NCBI GenBank assembly: GCA_001593935.1
Contig: LUCE01000023.1
Coordinates: 1-35,641, forward strand
From: Candidatus Bathyarchaeota archaeon B26-2
GTDB taxonomy: Archaea > Thermoproteota > Bathyarchaeia > Bathyarchaeales > B26-1
Reading direction: 5' to 3'
Length of the DNA stretch: 35,641 bases
A model generated the notes under the pieces. It saw only the letters and a program-made list of their open reading frames with translations. It ran no database searches and was not told where the DNA came from. The position numbers and the translations under genes are program-made. Positions 7,761-16,772 of this stretch are shown one piece after another (positions within the stretch are counted from its first letter, which is position 1; each line of letters opens with the position of its first letter).

Positions 7761-8558
7761 TCAACCACTCCTCGCAACGGAGACCTCAACATTGACGAAG
7801 ACGAGATTTATTATGGTACGTTTGCTCGGGTCTCCACCTAACTCCTCCAAAGACCTCTTTTCTTCACCATCCGGACCGATAACCCTTATTTCAAAGTTAC
7901 CGGAAATATCTAGGATTGACTCTGAGTTTATTCCTAGGTTCTGAACTATTATGAAGACTTGGGTCCCAGTCTCGATCGTGCCGAACGTAAAGTTTACCAC
8001 TGTGATCTCGACCACGTTGAAGCTCTCGTAGTCCGACCCGTTGAAGTACTCCCAAATTCCCGTGTATACACATCGGACCCGTGAGTAGTCTAGGGACACC
8101 CAAGCGCCGTCGGACTGGTAGACCGAGACCCTGCCCAGCGAACTCGATAGATCGGTCAAGAGGAGAGAGCCGTTGCCCAGGATGTCCTGAGGCGTGGTTA
8201 CTCCGACGTGAGATCCGCCCTTAACCTTAATGACGTTCACCGGGATTTGGTAGGTCCAGTTCACGCTTCCGGCGTCTATGATCAATGTTAAGTTCCCTCC
8301 GGTCCTAGTGAACTGCGGCGTGGTCTTCCAGAAGCTCGACTTGACGTATCCGGAGGACTGGCGTGCGAACAAAACTTTCTTCACGATCTTGTCCACAGCT
8401 AACAGGACGTTCTTTGCCTGTTCGAATTGGGTTTCTTCTAGCTGGGCGTTTATCGCGTTGTTCGCGGCGAAGGAGGCTACTCCCACGATCACCAAGAGGA
8501 CTGAGGCCAAGATTATAGTTGAAAGGGGGGTTGAGATCGCGAGGTTCTCCCTCTTCAA
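7761..8558 (-). CDS. Pilin-like protein (relative of 19352-20152)
   Basis: 265 residues starting with TTG at 8558, with GGAGG nine bases upstream. The N-terminus (MKRENLAISTPLSTIILASV) continues into a hydrophobic helix and then a helix with FEQAKNVLLAVDKIVKKVLF. This is the class-III-signal-like layout of archaeal minor pilins, with a possible processing site before the hydrophobic stretch. A beta-rich extracellular part follows, with several N-x-S/T sequons. The locus B relative at 19352 shares the [RK]xN..LATP/AISTP start and the AKN[AV][ML]L helix. In locus A it follows the FlaJ-like gene; in locus B it precedes the ATPase. Confidence 0.78.
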   Translation of the reverse strand: MKRENLAISTPLSTIILASVLLVIVGVASFAANNAINAQLEETQFEQAKNVLLAVDKIVKKVLFARQSSGYVKSSFWKTTPQFTRTGGNLTLIIDAGSVNWTYQIPVNVIKVKGGSHVGVTTPQDILGNGSLLLTDLSSSLGRVSVYQSDGAWVSLDYSRVRCVYTGIWEYFNGSDYESFNVVEITVVNFTFGTIETGTQVFIIVQNLGINSESILDISGNFEIRVIGPDGEEKRSLEELGGDPSKRTIINLVFVNVEVSVARSG

Positions 8559-8571
8559 GGCTTGGTCCCTC

Positions 8572-10377
8572 CTACCCGAACCTCATTAGACCTTGGAAGT
8601 TGAAGGCGAGCCATATTCCGAACATCGAGAGCGCGGTGAGTATAACGGCTTGTTTGAAACCTGAGGAGAGTTTTCCGGAGGTTATCTTCCCAGCTACCAG
8701 GCCAAGCATGTAGGAGTGGAAGATGAGGGGCATGAGCAGTATCTCCCTTAAGGTGACTATGAGGATTGATCTTCCTCCTAGAGCAGCCATGTCATTGAAG
8801 AACTGAAGGAATAGTACGGTGGTCGTAGTCAGTAGGATTGCTCCTATGTAAGGAACGATGAAGAGGGGGGCGAGGACCGCCCTCCTTTCGCGTTCTATCT
8901 CCTCCACAGACTCCGAGAACTCCGCTAGGGTTTCAAGGCTCTCTTTGGTTCCTCCCCCGACCTCGATGGAGTCTATGAGAATGTACATGTTAATCCGCGC
9001 CAACCAGTTTCCGACGTTCTCCTTAAAGTCCTCAAATATCTCCCTTAGGGGGATTCCCCATCCGATCTGTGAGCTTATGCGCCTCAGATGCTTAGAGAAC
9101 TTTCCATAATCCTTCGTAGAAAGAATCTGAATGCATTTCTCAGGGCTTAAACCGGTCTTCCGGTTCTCGACGAGGTCCCTTAAGAAGCTCGTTATACCTT
9201 GGAGTATCCCCTTCTCTTCCTTCGCATAGTAATGGTCTAGGAGAACGACGGGAACCGTTGTCACTATGAGAGAGAAGGCGAGACCCAAGGCGGATTCACA
9301 GCCCTTTCCTAGGTTGAGTTTAGATGCGAGGAAGACCGTGAACTCCTTTAAGGCGGGGACAAGAAGGAACATGGGTTCGTAGAAGGGGAGGACCATCTGG
9401 GTTATGAGAAAGAAAGTGATGGGTAGGGTCCCCAGAAAGATCAAGTAGATTCTCCAAGAGGACGATGGATAACTTATCTGAATTGCATCACAGAAGTATA
9501 TGAAGAAGCCCGAGATTAGGGGCAGTATAACGAACGCGAAAGTGAAGAAGAACTCTGGGGATATCTGTAACCCGGCCTCTGGCATGCTGAAGGCGATGAC
9601 GAACATCATGTAGAGGCCTAAGGCTCCTAAGATGCCGACGATGGTATATGCCTCCATCAGAGCGCCCATGTTCTCTCCCATAGCCTTCACTCTGGTAGCC
9701 ATGTTTTTGAACATGGAGTGGGTCTGGGCGTAGAGGTAATGGAGTACGTCTCCTCCCGTTCTGAGGGTTGAAGCGTAGCCGAGGAGCAGGTCCTTATAAT
9801 CCTTGAGACCTATGACCCTAGCCGCCTTCTCCATAGCTGAGACCGGGTCACATCCTGAGGAGAGGACTATGCTTTGAATCCGCTCTATCTCTTCACGGAG
9901 CCTCGGCAGGAGGTCCGTCTCCTTCAACCTAAGTAGGCTCGCGTAAGGGTTCAGCCCTCCGCTGGCCATGACGCTCAAGTATATCGAGGCGTAAGGTATC
10001 TCGTTCTTTAGCCCCGAAATCCTGTCCGACGCCTTCAAGCCTGGGATGGAGAGGCCCGTAAGTAACACGATGAAGGGAGAGGCGGCTGTAACTACGCAGA
10101 GTCTCGGGTCCGTCCAGATTAGGTTGGCGAGAAAGTACACAGGATTGGAAAGGATGACTGAGACACCCATACCGTTAGAGATGAAAAAGATAAGGAAGGT
10201 CACCAGAGGGAAGGAGGCGGTTACGAAGACAAAGAAGATCACAACTGAGAGGTAGACCTCAGGATGGAACTTCATATTAGCCGCGTCAAGGTCGTCCTCT
10301 AAGCGTCTATATGCTCTGAGGAAAGGCTTACTCAATGGACCGAAGAAGCTATAACAGAGATCATTAAAGCTCATCAT
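8572..10377 (-). CDS. FlaJ/TadC-like pilus platform membrane protein (locus A)
   Basis: 601 residues, polytopic. Two T2SSF-type domains are visible: residues about 115-290 (EIPYASIYLSVMASGGLNPY ... RTGGDVLHYLYAQ, then hydrophobic helices) and about 385-560 (SFLRDLVENRKTGLSPEKCI ... EVGGGTKESLETLAEFSESV, then hydrophobic helices). In type IV pili and archaella this protein is the inner platform that couples the ATPase to filament assembly. Its start overlaps the ATPase stop (ATGATGA), so the two are translationally coupled. It is about 100 residues longer than the locus B protein (496), mainly through an N-terminal membrane region. Confidence 0.9.
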   Translation of the reverse strand: MMSFNDLCYSFFGPLSKPFLRAYRRLEDDLDAANMKFHPEVYLSVVIFFVFVTASFPLVTFLIFFISNGMGVSVILSNPVYFLANLIWTDPRLCVVTAASPFIVLLTGLSIPGLKASDRISGLKNEIPYASIYLSVMASGGLNPYASLLRLKETDLLPRLREEIERIQSIVLSSGCDPVSAMEKAARVIGLKDYKDLLLGYASTLRTGGDVLHYLYAQTHSMFKNMATRVKAMGENMGALMEAYTIVGILGALGLYMMFVIAFSMPEAGLQISPEFFFTFAFVILPLISGFFIYFCDAIQISYPSSSWRIYLIFLGTLPITFFLITQMVLPFYEPMFLLVPALKEFTVFLASKLNLGKGCESALGLAFSLIVTTVPVVLLDHYYAKEEKGILQGITSFLRDLVENRKTGLSPEKCIQILSTKDYGKFSKHLRRISSQIGWGIPLREIFEDFKENVGNWLARINMYILIDSIEVGGGTKESLETLAEFSESVEEIERERRAVLAPLFIVPYIGAILLTTTTVLFLQFFNDMAALGGRSILIVTLREILLMPLIFHSYMLGLVAGKITSGKLSSGFKQAVILTALSMFGIWLAFNFQGLMRFG

Positions 10378-12143
10378 TTCTTCTTGGTTCCTCCTTTCTT
10401 CTTCCGGTCCTTGCTGAGAGGCTTACTGGAGGATTTTAATTTCCCCTTCAATAGCTCCGAAAGTTTCTTTTTCGAAGAGTTTTTCTTCTGTGGTGACTGT
10501 TTCTTCTTAGATGCTCTTCTTTTTCTCTTTCGGGTTGTTTTTTCTTTCTTTTTCTCGGCAGTTTCAACTTTTTTCTCTTCGATCGTTTTTGTTTCCGACC
10601 TCTTCGCGGCTTCTATGGGCTTACCTTCGTAATAGTTCATGACGGCTTGGGCGACCTCTTGCCCGTTCATCTTCAGCATCAGCATCTTACGTATCACTTT
10701 TCTCCTCTCGTTGATCTCCTTCAAAATAGTGCTCTTCTTAACCCCTCTCATAGCCGCGATCTTCTCTAGGAGAAAACTCTTCGAGAAGTTCGATCTGAAA
10801 CGGTCCTTGGATGGAATCCACTCGGAGATAAGGTTGTACTTCCCGTAATCAACGATCTCCCACATGTTCCTTATTCTTCTGCCAAAGGAGAGGCCTCCCT
10901 TCTTCTTGGGAAGGTCGACCCTCGCCACGTAGATGCATAGGTTCATCAGCGGAATGTAGACTTCAGACACATTCATGGGAGGAGAAGTTAACCGTTTAAC
11001 AGCGTGGTCCAAACTGTCAGCGTGCATGGTGCAGAGGCCGCCGTGGCCCGTGGCTACAGCTTGGAAGAGGACGTAGGCCTCTTCACCCCTTATCTCGCCC
11101 ACGACGATGTAGTCCGGCCTGTATCGCAGACTCACCTTGACGAGGTCGAAGAGGGAGATCGAGGTGGTGTCGGAAGAACCGAACCTGAACGATCTTCTAC
11201 TGACAAGTTGAACCCAGTTTTGGCGGGGAGGGTTAAGCTCCGCAATCTCTTCCACGGTTATTATCTTGTCATTAGGCCGGATGAGACTGGTGAGGGCGTT
11301 CAGCATACTCGTCTTGCCGGCGCCCGTTCCACCGATAATCATTACGTTTATCTTGTTCTCCAGCAGAATCCAGAGGTAGGCGGCCATCTTCTCGTCGAGC
11401 GTCCCAAGGTTGATCAAGTCGATTATGGAGAAGGGGTCTGAACGGAACTTCCTAATGCAGAAGGTGCTTCCGAAGGTTGAGACCTCTCTCATGAAGGTCG
11501 CTGCAAGCCTATGCTTCTCTGGAAGCATGGCGTCGAGGATGGGGTTGGCGCTGGAGATATGTTTTCCAGACATGTGAGCGAGTTTTAGTACGAAATTGTT
11601 GTAGGATATCTCGTCGACAAACTCGATGTTGGTGGGTATACTCTCGTATTTTCTGTGCCAGATATAGATAGGTTTCTTCAAGCCGTTACAAGAGATGTCC
11701 TCGATGTTCGGGTCCAACATTAAAACGTTTAGGTCCCCGTAACCAGCCAGGTCGCGAACCACGTAATAAAATATCTTCTCCCAAGACTCCGCGTCGAACT
11801 TCCCGAGAGACCTCCTATATTTATGCGCGATCCTCTTCGCCTCGTTGAGAACGTAGGTGGAGACATCGATCTCTATGGTGTCTGGGGGACGAAGCTCCTT
11901 ATGAAGGATGGCAACGAGCTTCTCTTTAGCTCTTCGCTCCCTCTCATCTAGGGGAGCCTCCTCAACAAAATACTGGAAGCTGCCTTCAGAACCGGGAAGA
12001 GAGACTATTGTAACCTTCGCGAAGGGGTTATGAACCCAATAACTCTCAATAACTTTATAAGAGGGTTCCCTACTCTTAACGACGATTCCCGTTCCTTCTT
12101 CTTTACCTCTTTTATCACCTCTAATCAGACGCAAAGAGATCAC
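10374..12143 (-). CDS. FlaI/TadA-like type IV pilus assembly ATPase (locus A)
   Basis: 589 residues. Secretion ATPase motifs are clear: Walker A GGTGAGKT at 271-278, Asp-box VEEIAEL at about 297-303, Walker B region YIVVGEIRGEE at about 345-355, and the His-box GHGGLCTMHA at about 366-375. It powers pilin insertion with the FlaJ-like partner encoded just downstream. The start is taken as GTG 12143, although no good ribosome site is seen. An unusual tail of about 80 residues (from about 505) is made almost only of Lys, Arg, Ser, Thr and Glu; it is absent from the locus B ATPase and is probably disordered. A T-run (TATTTTTAC, minus strand) lies between the pilin gene and this one. Confidence 0.93.
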   Translation of the reverse strand: MISLRLIRGDKRGKEEGTGIVVKSREPSYKVIESYWVHNPFAKVTIVSLPGSEGSFQYFVEEAPLDERERRAKEKLVAILHKELRPPDTIEIDVSTYVLNEAKRIAHKYRRSLGKFDAESWEKIFYYVVRDLAGYGDLNVLMLDPNIEDISCNGLKKPIYIWHRKYESIPTNIEFVDEISYNNFVLKLAHMSGKHISSANPILDAMLPEKHRLAATFMREVSTFGSTFCIRKFRSDPFSIIDLINLGTLDEKMAAYLWILLENKINVMIIGGTGAGKTSMLNALTSLIRPNDKIITVEEIAELNPPRQNWVQLVSRRSFRFGSSDTTSISLFDLVKVSLRYRPDYIVVGEIRGEEAYVLFQAVATGHGGLCTMHADSLDHAVKRLTSPPMNVSEVYIPLMNLCIYVARVDLPKKKGGLSFGRRIRNMWEIVDYGKYNLISEWIPSKDRFRSNFSKSFLLEKIAAMRGVKKSTILKEINERRKVIRKMLMLKMNGQEVAQAVMNYYEGKPIEAAKRSETKTIEEKKVETAEKKKEKTTRKRKRRASKKKQSPQKKNSSKKKLSELLKGKLKSSSKPLSKDRKKKGGTKKK

Positions 12144-12178
12144 TCTTTATAAGAGTAAAAATAGAGGGTGAAGGGCTC

Positions 12179-12637
12179 CTAAGGCAATGTCAGCATCACT
12201 GGATAATCTTTGCCCGCGGCGCTGTGGAACTTTAGGTCCAAGGTTGTTCCTGACGTGAAGAGGGTTCCGTTAATGGAGATCGTGAACGCTTGTGATTGAC
12301 CTATCGGGATTGATGCCGGAAGGCTTGGGCTGATCGTCATGTTAGCACCGTAGTCATCTAAAGGCCTACCGTTAACTAGCACGTATTGTATAGTTGCATC
12401 GGCTGACCCCGAGTTCTTCAACTCAATAGTCACAGTGAAGTTTCCATTAGATTCTTTTACCGCGTAAGACTTGACTATCTCTATCTTCTCGAACCTCGTG
12501 TAGAGTCCTGCGATCCCACCCATCCAGTATGAGACTGCCACGGCGACGACGATCGTCACTGCAACCAGAACTACTGTAGCGATCACTGGACTCAGAGCCC
12601 TTTTATTTCTAACGATTCTGCTAGTCACCTTTTTCAC
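12179..12637 (-). CDS. Major archaeal type IV pilin (locus A)
   Basis: 152 residues. The N-terminus (RNKRALSPVIATVVLVAVTI) is the archaeal pilin signature: basic residues, the A|LSPV processing site and a long hydrophobic helix extending to SYWMGGIAGLY. The rest is a beta-rich head with sequons. Start is GTG 12637. This is the first gene of locus A. A TATA-like box (AAATATAG on the minus strand) lies near 12695-12710, and the T-run after its stop could end part of the transcripts so that pilin is made in excess (inference). Substrate of the prepilin peptidase encoded divergently at 12822. Confidence 0.92.
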   Translation of the reverse strand: MKKVTSRIVRNKRALSPVIATVVLVAVTIVVAVAVSYWMGGIAGLYTRFEKIEIVKSYAVKESNGNFTVTIELKNSGSADATIQYVLVNGRPLDDYGANMTISPSLPASIPIGQSQAFTISINGTLFTSGTTLDLKFHSAAGKDYPVMLTLP

Positions 12638-12821
12638 CTTGACCTTTTTCTCCGTCGATTATTGATAAATGAGTTATGAAGCATCTCTATCGACTTTAGA
12701 ATCTATATTTGGGGATCATGGAGCCCACGATTCTAGGATGATAAGTTCATAAACCAAATATTTATCATAGGAACATTCTGTAGACGGGTCCAAAAGTTTT
12801 CAGCATCTCCGGTGGTTATGG
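12638..12821. promoter_or_regulatory. Divergent promoter region, pilin A / prepilin peptidase
   Basis: This 184-base AT-richer gap lies between two divergent starts. On the minus strand AAATATAG sits near 12695-12710, about 60-70 bases before the pilin GTG. On the plus strand AAATATTTAT (about 12757-12766) precedes the peptidase start. GATAA near 12750 and TTATC near 12764 form a weak inverted repeat around that box. I find no copy of the GTATGTA-N8-CTACRCACAAA dyad that marks the locus B side. Confidence 0.55.
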
Positions 12822-13610
12822 ATGCACGAATGGCTCGAGGCAGCGCGGGTGGGCTTAAGCCTTTTCTTTCTATCGCTCTCCTCATGGTACGACCTCAAAG
12901 AGAGGGAGGTCTCTAACAAGGTCTGGCTCGTATTCGCTCCACTGGGGTTCGCCCTCTCCGTTCTTCAGTTCCACCTTACCAGAGATCAGTCCTTCATCGT
13001 CTCGATGGGTCTATCAACCTTAATTATCGGAGGGTTCTCCGTGGCGCTCTTCTATCTCGGGCTATTTGGTGGAGCCGACGCTAAGGCCTTGATCTGCCTC
13101 TCTCTGACGCTACCTGTTCAACCGTCATCCTTTAGGCCTCTACTGAATGTGACTTCGCCGTTCTTCACCTTCTCCGTACTGATCAACGCCGTCTTATTCT
13201 CGTCCGTCTCGATCTTCGGAATGGCCCTCTACAACCTCTATAGGCGTTTCGGAGCTGGAGAAGAGCTCTTTGAGGGGCTTGAAAGCGAGCCCTTGTTGAA
13301 CAAAATTCTAGCGTTCTTTACGGGCCTCAGAGTCGACGTGAATAAACTTAACAACTCGCCTTATTATATTCCTCTAGAAACAGTCTCGATGAGAGAAGAC
13401 GGGACGCAGACCCGTCGGCTGAAGATATTCTTCCGGTTAAGCGAGGACTCGGAGATTGAGAACCTCGATGACGTCAGGGGGCTCGAGGGAAAGATATGGG
13501 TGACGCCCAGCCTTCCCTTCATAGTGTTTATCACTGCAGGCTTCGTCGCAGCCCTCTTCCTCGGAGACGTCCTAATGTGGTTGGTGGCTCTGCTGGTTAA
13601 CTTTATATAG
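12822..13610 (+). CDS. Archaeal prepilin peptidase (A24 aspartic peptidase)
   Basis: 262 residues, polytopic. The two catalytic Asp contexts of the A24/PibD-FlaK family are present: WYDLKEREVSNKVW (Asp24) and FGGADAKAL (Asp86). It cleaves the short leader from prepilins at the membrane. Beyond the first six or so hydrophobic helices is a soluble insertion of about 80 residues (160-235), then two final membrane helices. ATG 12822 has GGTGG six bases upstream. It lies between the two pilus loci and is the only prepilin peptidase seen, so it probably processes the pilins of both. Confidence 0.88.
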   Translation: MHEWLEAARVGLSLFFLSLSSWYDLKEREVSNKVWLVFAPLGFALSVLQFHLTRDQSFIVSMGLSTLIIGGFSVALFYLGLFGGADAKALICLSLTLPVQPSSFRPLLNVTSPFFTFSVLINAVLFSSVSIFGMALYNLYRRFGAGEELFEGLESEPLLNKILAFFTGLRVDVNKLNNSPYYIPLETVSMREDGTQTRRLKIFFRLSEDSEIENLDDVRGLEGKIWVTPSLPFIVFITAGFVAALFLGDVLMWLVALLVNFI

Positions 13611-13677
13611 ATCAGGAGAGACATAACGGCGCTTGTAGGCTATTATGGAGTTGTTCTATATGTCTGAAAACTATTTA

Positions 13678-13704
13678 GTATGTATAGAAAAGCTACACAC
13701 AAAT
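13678..13704 (+). promoter_or_regulatory. Shared dyad operator, site 1 (upstream of 13769 gene)
   Basis: GTATGTA (13678-13684), eight bases, then CTACACACAAAT (13693-13704). The arms GTATGTA and TACACAC form an imperfect dyad. A TATA-like CTTTTTAATG begins right after it at 13705, and the start at 13769 is about 55 bases further. Identical spacing is seen at 17887-17913 and 18619-18645. A site directly next to the TATA box suggests a regulator that helps or blocks TBP/TFB (inference). Confidence 0.75.
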
Positions 13705-13768
13705 CTTTTTAATGCTTATCTGAGACTTCTTGAAACGTGACTTAACAAAATAACTCGTGGGATGTTCC

Positions 13769-14368
13769 ATGTCAGATAAAATGGAGGAGATGGAGTCTAC
13801 AGAGGAAGAACTTTTCAGTTATCCATTCTTTCTTCAAGATGAAGAAGCAAACAGCGAGAAAGTTAAGGAGATAGAAGAGAAATTCTTCAATTTGCTCAAG
13901 GTAATAAACGAGGATACCAGACAATTAAGCGAATTTCTGGTAGAGGAAGAGAACCTAGTAAAGGAGATATGTGCCTGCTTGAAGGACATCTTCTATCGGT
14001 TGGATTTATCAGTCACTCTACCGACGAAACACTTCTCAAATCTCAAAGAGTATAAGGAGATCATCCTGAACTCTCAAGGACACCTTATATTTCTGGATAA
14101 GGAAGGCGCCGTCGAGTCGAAGAGTTTGGAGAGTTATCCGCCAGAGATCATCCTAACAGTGGTCTGGGGAGTCATACCGAAACTTAGAGAAACCGTCAAC
14201 GACTACATGAGGAAGGTCAACTTCAGACTTAACTTCTTCGAGAAGATAAACGAGGAGTTCAAGAGCATCCAAAAGTCCTTAGAGGCCTCCAAAGAGGGCG
14301 CCATAAAAAGTTCGTATGACGACTTTCAGCAGAAGAGCATCAGAGAAGTCATACTATCGAAAAAATAG
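13769..14368 (+). CDS. Unrecognised acidic helical protein
   Basis: 199 residues, mostly helical and charged, with no membrane segment or signal. The N-terminus is strongly acidic (MSDKMEEMESTEEELFSYPF), followed by helices with Glu/Lys periodicity (KVKEIEEKFFNLLKVINEDT) and a short hydrophobic stretch (EIILTVVWGVIPKLRETVND). I do not recognise the family. ATG 13769 is chosen; GTG 13757 in the same frame would add four residues. The start lies behind dyad site 1, and the next gene (14425) follows in 56 bases, so the two are probably one operon. Position beside the AAA+/vWA genes and the shared dyad suggest a role with them. Confidence 0.75.
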   Translation: MSDKMEEMESTEEELFSYPFFLQDEEANSEKVKEIEEKFFNLLKVINEDTRQLSEFLVEEENLVKEICACLKDIFYRLDLSVTLPTKHFSNLKEYKEIILNSQGHLIFLDKEGAVESKSLESYPPEIILTVVWGVIPKLRETVNDYMRKVNFRLNFFEKINEEFKSIQKSLEASKEGAIKSSYDDFQQKSIREVILSKK

Positions 14369-14424
14369 AGCCTAAAGGAGAACGTGAAGGACGCGGGATA
14401 AGTGTAACCGCTGAGCTGTAAAAG

Positions 14425-15030
14425 ATGACCAAGGTCTTCCCGTTGGAGATCAAAGACTTTTACTCCCTAAAAGAGCTGAACTCCTTCATCGACAAGGAGA
14501 TCAGTTGGTACGAGTTCGTCCTAAAAGAGTACAACCAACATTTAGGGTCTCTCTTAAGAGAACAGGGAGAAGGCCAAAACGAAGAGGAACTACTCAAAAA
14601 ACTTCGGGAGAAAGGTTTCACTTCTCAAGAGAAGAAGCGGAAGAAGAAGGGCAAAGGCAAGAAAACAGAGGAGGCCGAGTCGAGAAACTGGTTCACATTT
14701 AGAAGTATAATGTTCTCAGCCAGCAAGGAGAGCAGAGCAGAGATCTACTTCGAGGCCGTGGAGAAGATCAAGAGCAATCTTGAACGCTTGAAGGAGGTCA
14801 AAGCTTTGATCGAAGAGCTTATGAAGGCCGGGTTAGGCTCAGACCTGATCTACTCATCGTATCTCGTCGACGGAATTCCCCAAAAGATAGTCATTCAACA
14901 GCGGAGAGAATCTGAAGGAATTAAATACAGGTTCGAGATCGATCTCTCCACAAGCGTGGATGCCACTAGGCCATCCGCCGAGTCGCCTGAGGAAACCGCC
15001 CTAAGCGAGGAGGCGATCGCTACATCATAG
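14425..15030 (+). CDS. Unrecognised coiled-coil protein with Lys-rich loop
   Basis: 201 residues. An N-terminal helical region (EIKDFYSLKELNSFIDKEIS), a very basic low-complexity loop around 72-85 (KKRKKKGKGKKTEE), a second helical region (YFEAVEKIKSNLERLKEVKA), then a beta-like segment (DGIPQKIVIQQRRESEGIKY) and an acidic Ser/Glu/Ala tail. No known family is recognised. It is the second gene behind dyad site 1, and its last 11 bases overlap the end of the convergent vWA gene. A cytoplasmic partner of the vWA/AAA+ pair is possible but unproven. Confidence 0.72.
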   Translation: MTKVFPLEIKDFYSLKELNSFIDKEISWYEFVLKEYNQHLGSLLREQGEGQNEEELLKKLREKGFTSQEKKRKKKGKGKKTEEAESRNWFTFRSIMFSASKESRAEIYFEAVEKIKSNLERLKEVKALIEELMKAGLGSDLIYSSYLVDGIPQKIVIQQRRESEGIKYRFEIDLSTSVDATRPSAESPEETALSEEAIATS

Positions 15031-16747
15031 AGGTGTACTGGAAGAACGTCTTTACAAAACTTTTCATGAGCTCGTAAGGGTTTCTAACTATACAAGAGAC
15101 CGGAAAATAATTCTTTACTCCCTCACTGTTAATTCCAATACCAATTATGTGCATACCCGATCTTATGACGGTCTTAACGCGGTTCTTCAACTCCTCATCT
15201 ATATTTTTATATCCTATGGGGAAGGCGTCGGAGACCACCAACAGAATCTTCGCCTCCTCGTATCGACCCCTTAAAGAGTCTGAGGCTACTTTTATCGCGT
15301 CGGGCAGGTAAGTCATTCCGCTGTGTTCTATTCCACCTATCCTTGCACATACAGTTCTAGAATAGTTCTCCGAGAAGTCCTTTATTATATAGAATCTGTC
15401 GTTGAAGGCGAAGATGCTCCACGAATGCTTATCTAAGAAGAGCTTTCTAGCAACTTCAGCTAAGCTTAAAGCCACGTCTCTAACTTCTCCAGAGAAGGCT
15501 TTGAGGCTGGTACTCGCATCGACGAGGATTATCCAAGCTTGTTTCCTGTACCTCAGTTCATCCTCCACGAAGACGTCGCTACGTTGACTCTGGCTTGCGA
15601 TCACTTGAACGGCCTCCTGAAGGTCTAAGTATCCGCTCTCCCTCCTGAAGTCTTCACCTGCAACGTTATAGTACACGCTGAGCCTGTTCAAGATTCGGCG
15701 GATACCCTTGGAGAGAGCCTCTTTCCGAAGAATATATTTGGCATAATCCTCCTCCGGAAAGGCGAAAGACTTGAAGTGTGTACCGCTACCCAACTCCCTA
15801 TACTTCGCAAGTATCTTCTCTTCAGACCTCTTCTTTCTATCCCAATCCCAGATAGCTTGGGTTGCCTCTCTCCTAGTCGACTCCATGTTAAGGTCGATCT
15901 TGAGCCTCAGTCTGGATTTCATTCTCTCGATAGTCTTCTCTAGCTCTTCCTCATCGGGCAAAGTTTTATAGAAGAGGGAGTTTCTACTCAGATGGTTCAT
16001 GTACAGAAACGAAGGAATCTCCGTTATCGGGCCGTGATTCGAGATCGCCTCATATACCGCGGATGCTGTTCTCAACTTTTCCGGCTCATTCATAATTGGG
16101 GATAAATCCGTGTCTCCCTTCTCCTTTTTTCCCAAGTAGGATTTAATCAACTTCTTTTCTAATTTTCTAACCGTTGAAACAGTGGCTTTCACATCTTTCA
16201 CCATTTCTTCCGGGAGATTTCCTTTGATCATGGATGTCTTGTAATAGGTTAGTACCGAAGACGCGAAACGAACTCCATTGTTTCTCAAGACATCGACGGG
16301 TTTCATTAGTAGGTAGGAGATGGCGTCGGCGATCTTTATCTCTGGTAAGAAGGGCTGGTAGAACGCCTTGACGTAAGCGTTTATCGCCGCGTCCTCGATG
16401 AGGTTTATCACGTATAACGCCCTCTCTTCGTCTTTACCTTTAACCCAGTCTGGATACAACTCGATGTTCGAGGCTGCAACATAGAAACTCAAATAATAGA
16501 CTGACGCCTTGAAGAGGGTCCAGAGGATGTGAACGTCGTTTGCACTGGCCAGATCGAAGAGCATCCCTTGGTAAGTCACAAACTTATCCTTCACCTTCCT
16601 CATCTTGGGTAGAAAGATTATGAATCCGTCATCATCTTTTCCGAGGAATGGAAACTGAACCTCATCTCGGATAAGTATCTTCACTTCACCGGGTTTCTTC
16701 TTGGTGATCTCGTAGGATGTAAACCAAGCGAACTCGTAAGGGTTCAA
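15020..16747 (-). CDS. CbbO/NorD-like protein with C-terminal vWA domain
   Basis: 575 residues with no signal peptide. The first 400 residues are mainly helical and charged. The C-terminal vWA domain starts at about residue 402 with AWIILVDASTSLKAF; MIDAS residues are DASTS (410-414), Thr in SGMTYLPDA (about 479) and Asp in LLVVSDAFPIGY (about 507). It follows the AAA+ gene by 25 bases. Pairs of a CbbQ/MoxR AAA+ ATPase with a CbbO/NorD-type vWA protein act as chaperones that remodel or insert cofactors into target enzymes; here the likely clients are pilus proteins, by position only. TTG 16747 has GGTGG seven to eight bases upstream. Confidence 0.83.
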   Translation of the reverse strand: MNPYEFAWFTSYEITKKKPGEVKILIRDEVQFPFLGKDDDGFIIFLPKMRKVKDKFVTYQGMLFDLASANDVHILWTLFKASVYYLSFYVAASNIELYPDWVKGKDEERALYVINLIEDAAINAYVKAFYQPFLPEIKIADAISYLLMKPVDVLRNNGVRFASSVLTYYKTSMIKGNLPEEMVKDVKATVSTVRKLEKKLIKSYLGKKEKGDTDLSPIMNEPEKLRTASAVYEAISNHGPITEIPSFLYMNHLSRNSLFYKTLPDEEELEKTIERMKSRLRLKIDLNMESTRREATQAIWDWDRKKRSEEKILAKYRELGSGTHFKSFAFPEEDYAKYILRKEALSKGIRRILNRLSVYYNVAGEDFRRESGYLDLQEAVQVIASQSQRSDVFVEDELRYRKQAWIILVDASTSLKAFSGEVRDVALSLAEVARKLFLDKHSWSIFAFNDRFYIIKDFSENYSRTVCARIGGIEHSGMTYLPDAIKVASDSLRGRYEEAKILLVVSDAFPIGYKNIDEELKNRVKTVIRSGMHIIGIGINSEGVKNYFPVSCIVRNPYELMKSFVKTFFQYTSMM

Positions 16748-16772
16748 AAGTTAGCCACCGTTGAGCGTCTTC

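Noticed and set aside
7136-7792. A 218-codon minus-strand open frame overlapping the short pilin-like genes
   Set aside because: It covers three well-supported genes in another frame and its translation is rich in Arg, Pro and His without domain-like pattern, so it is a shadow.
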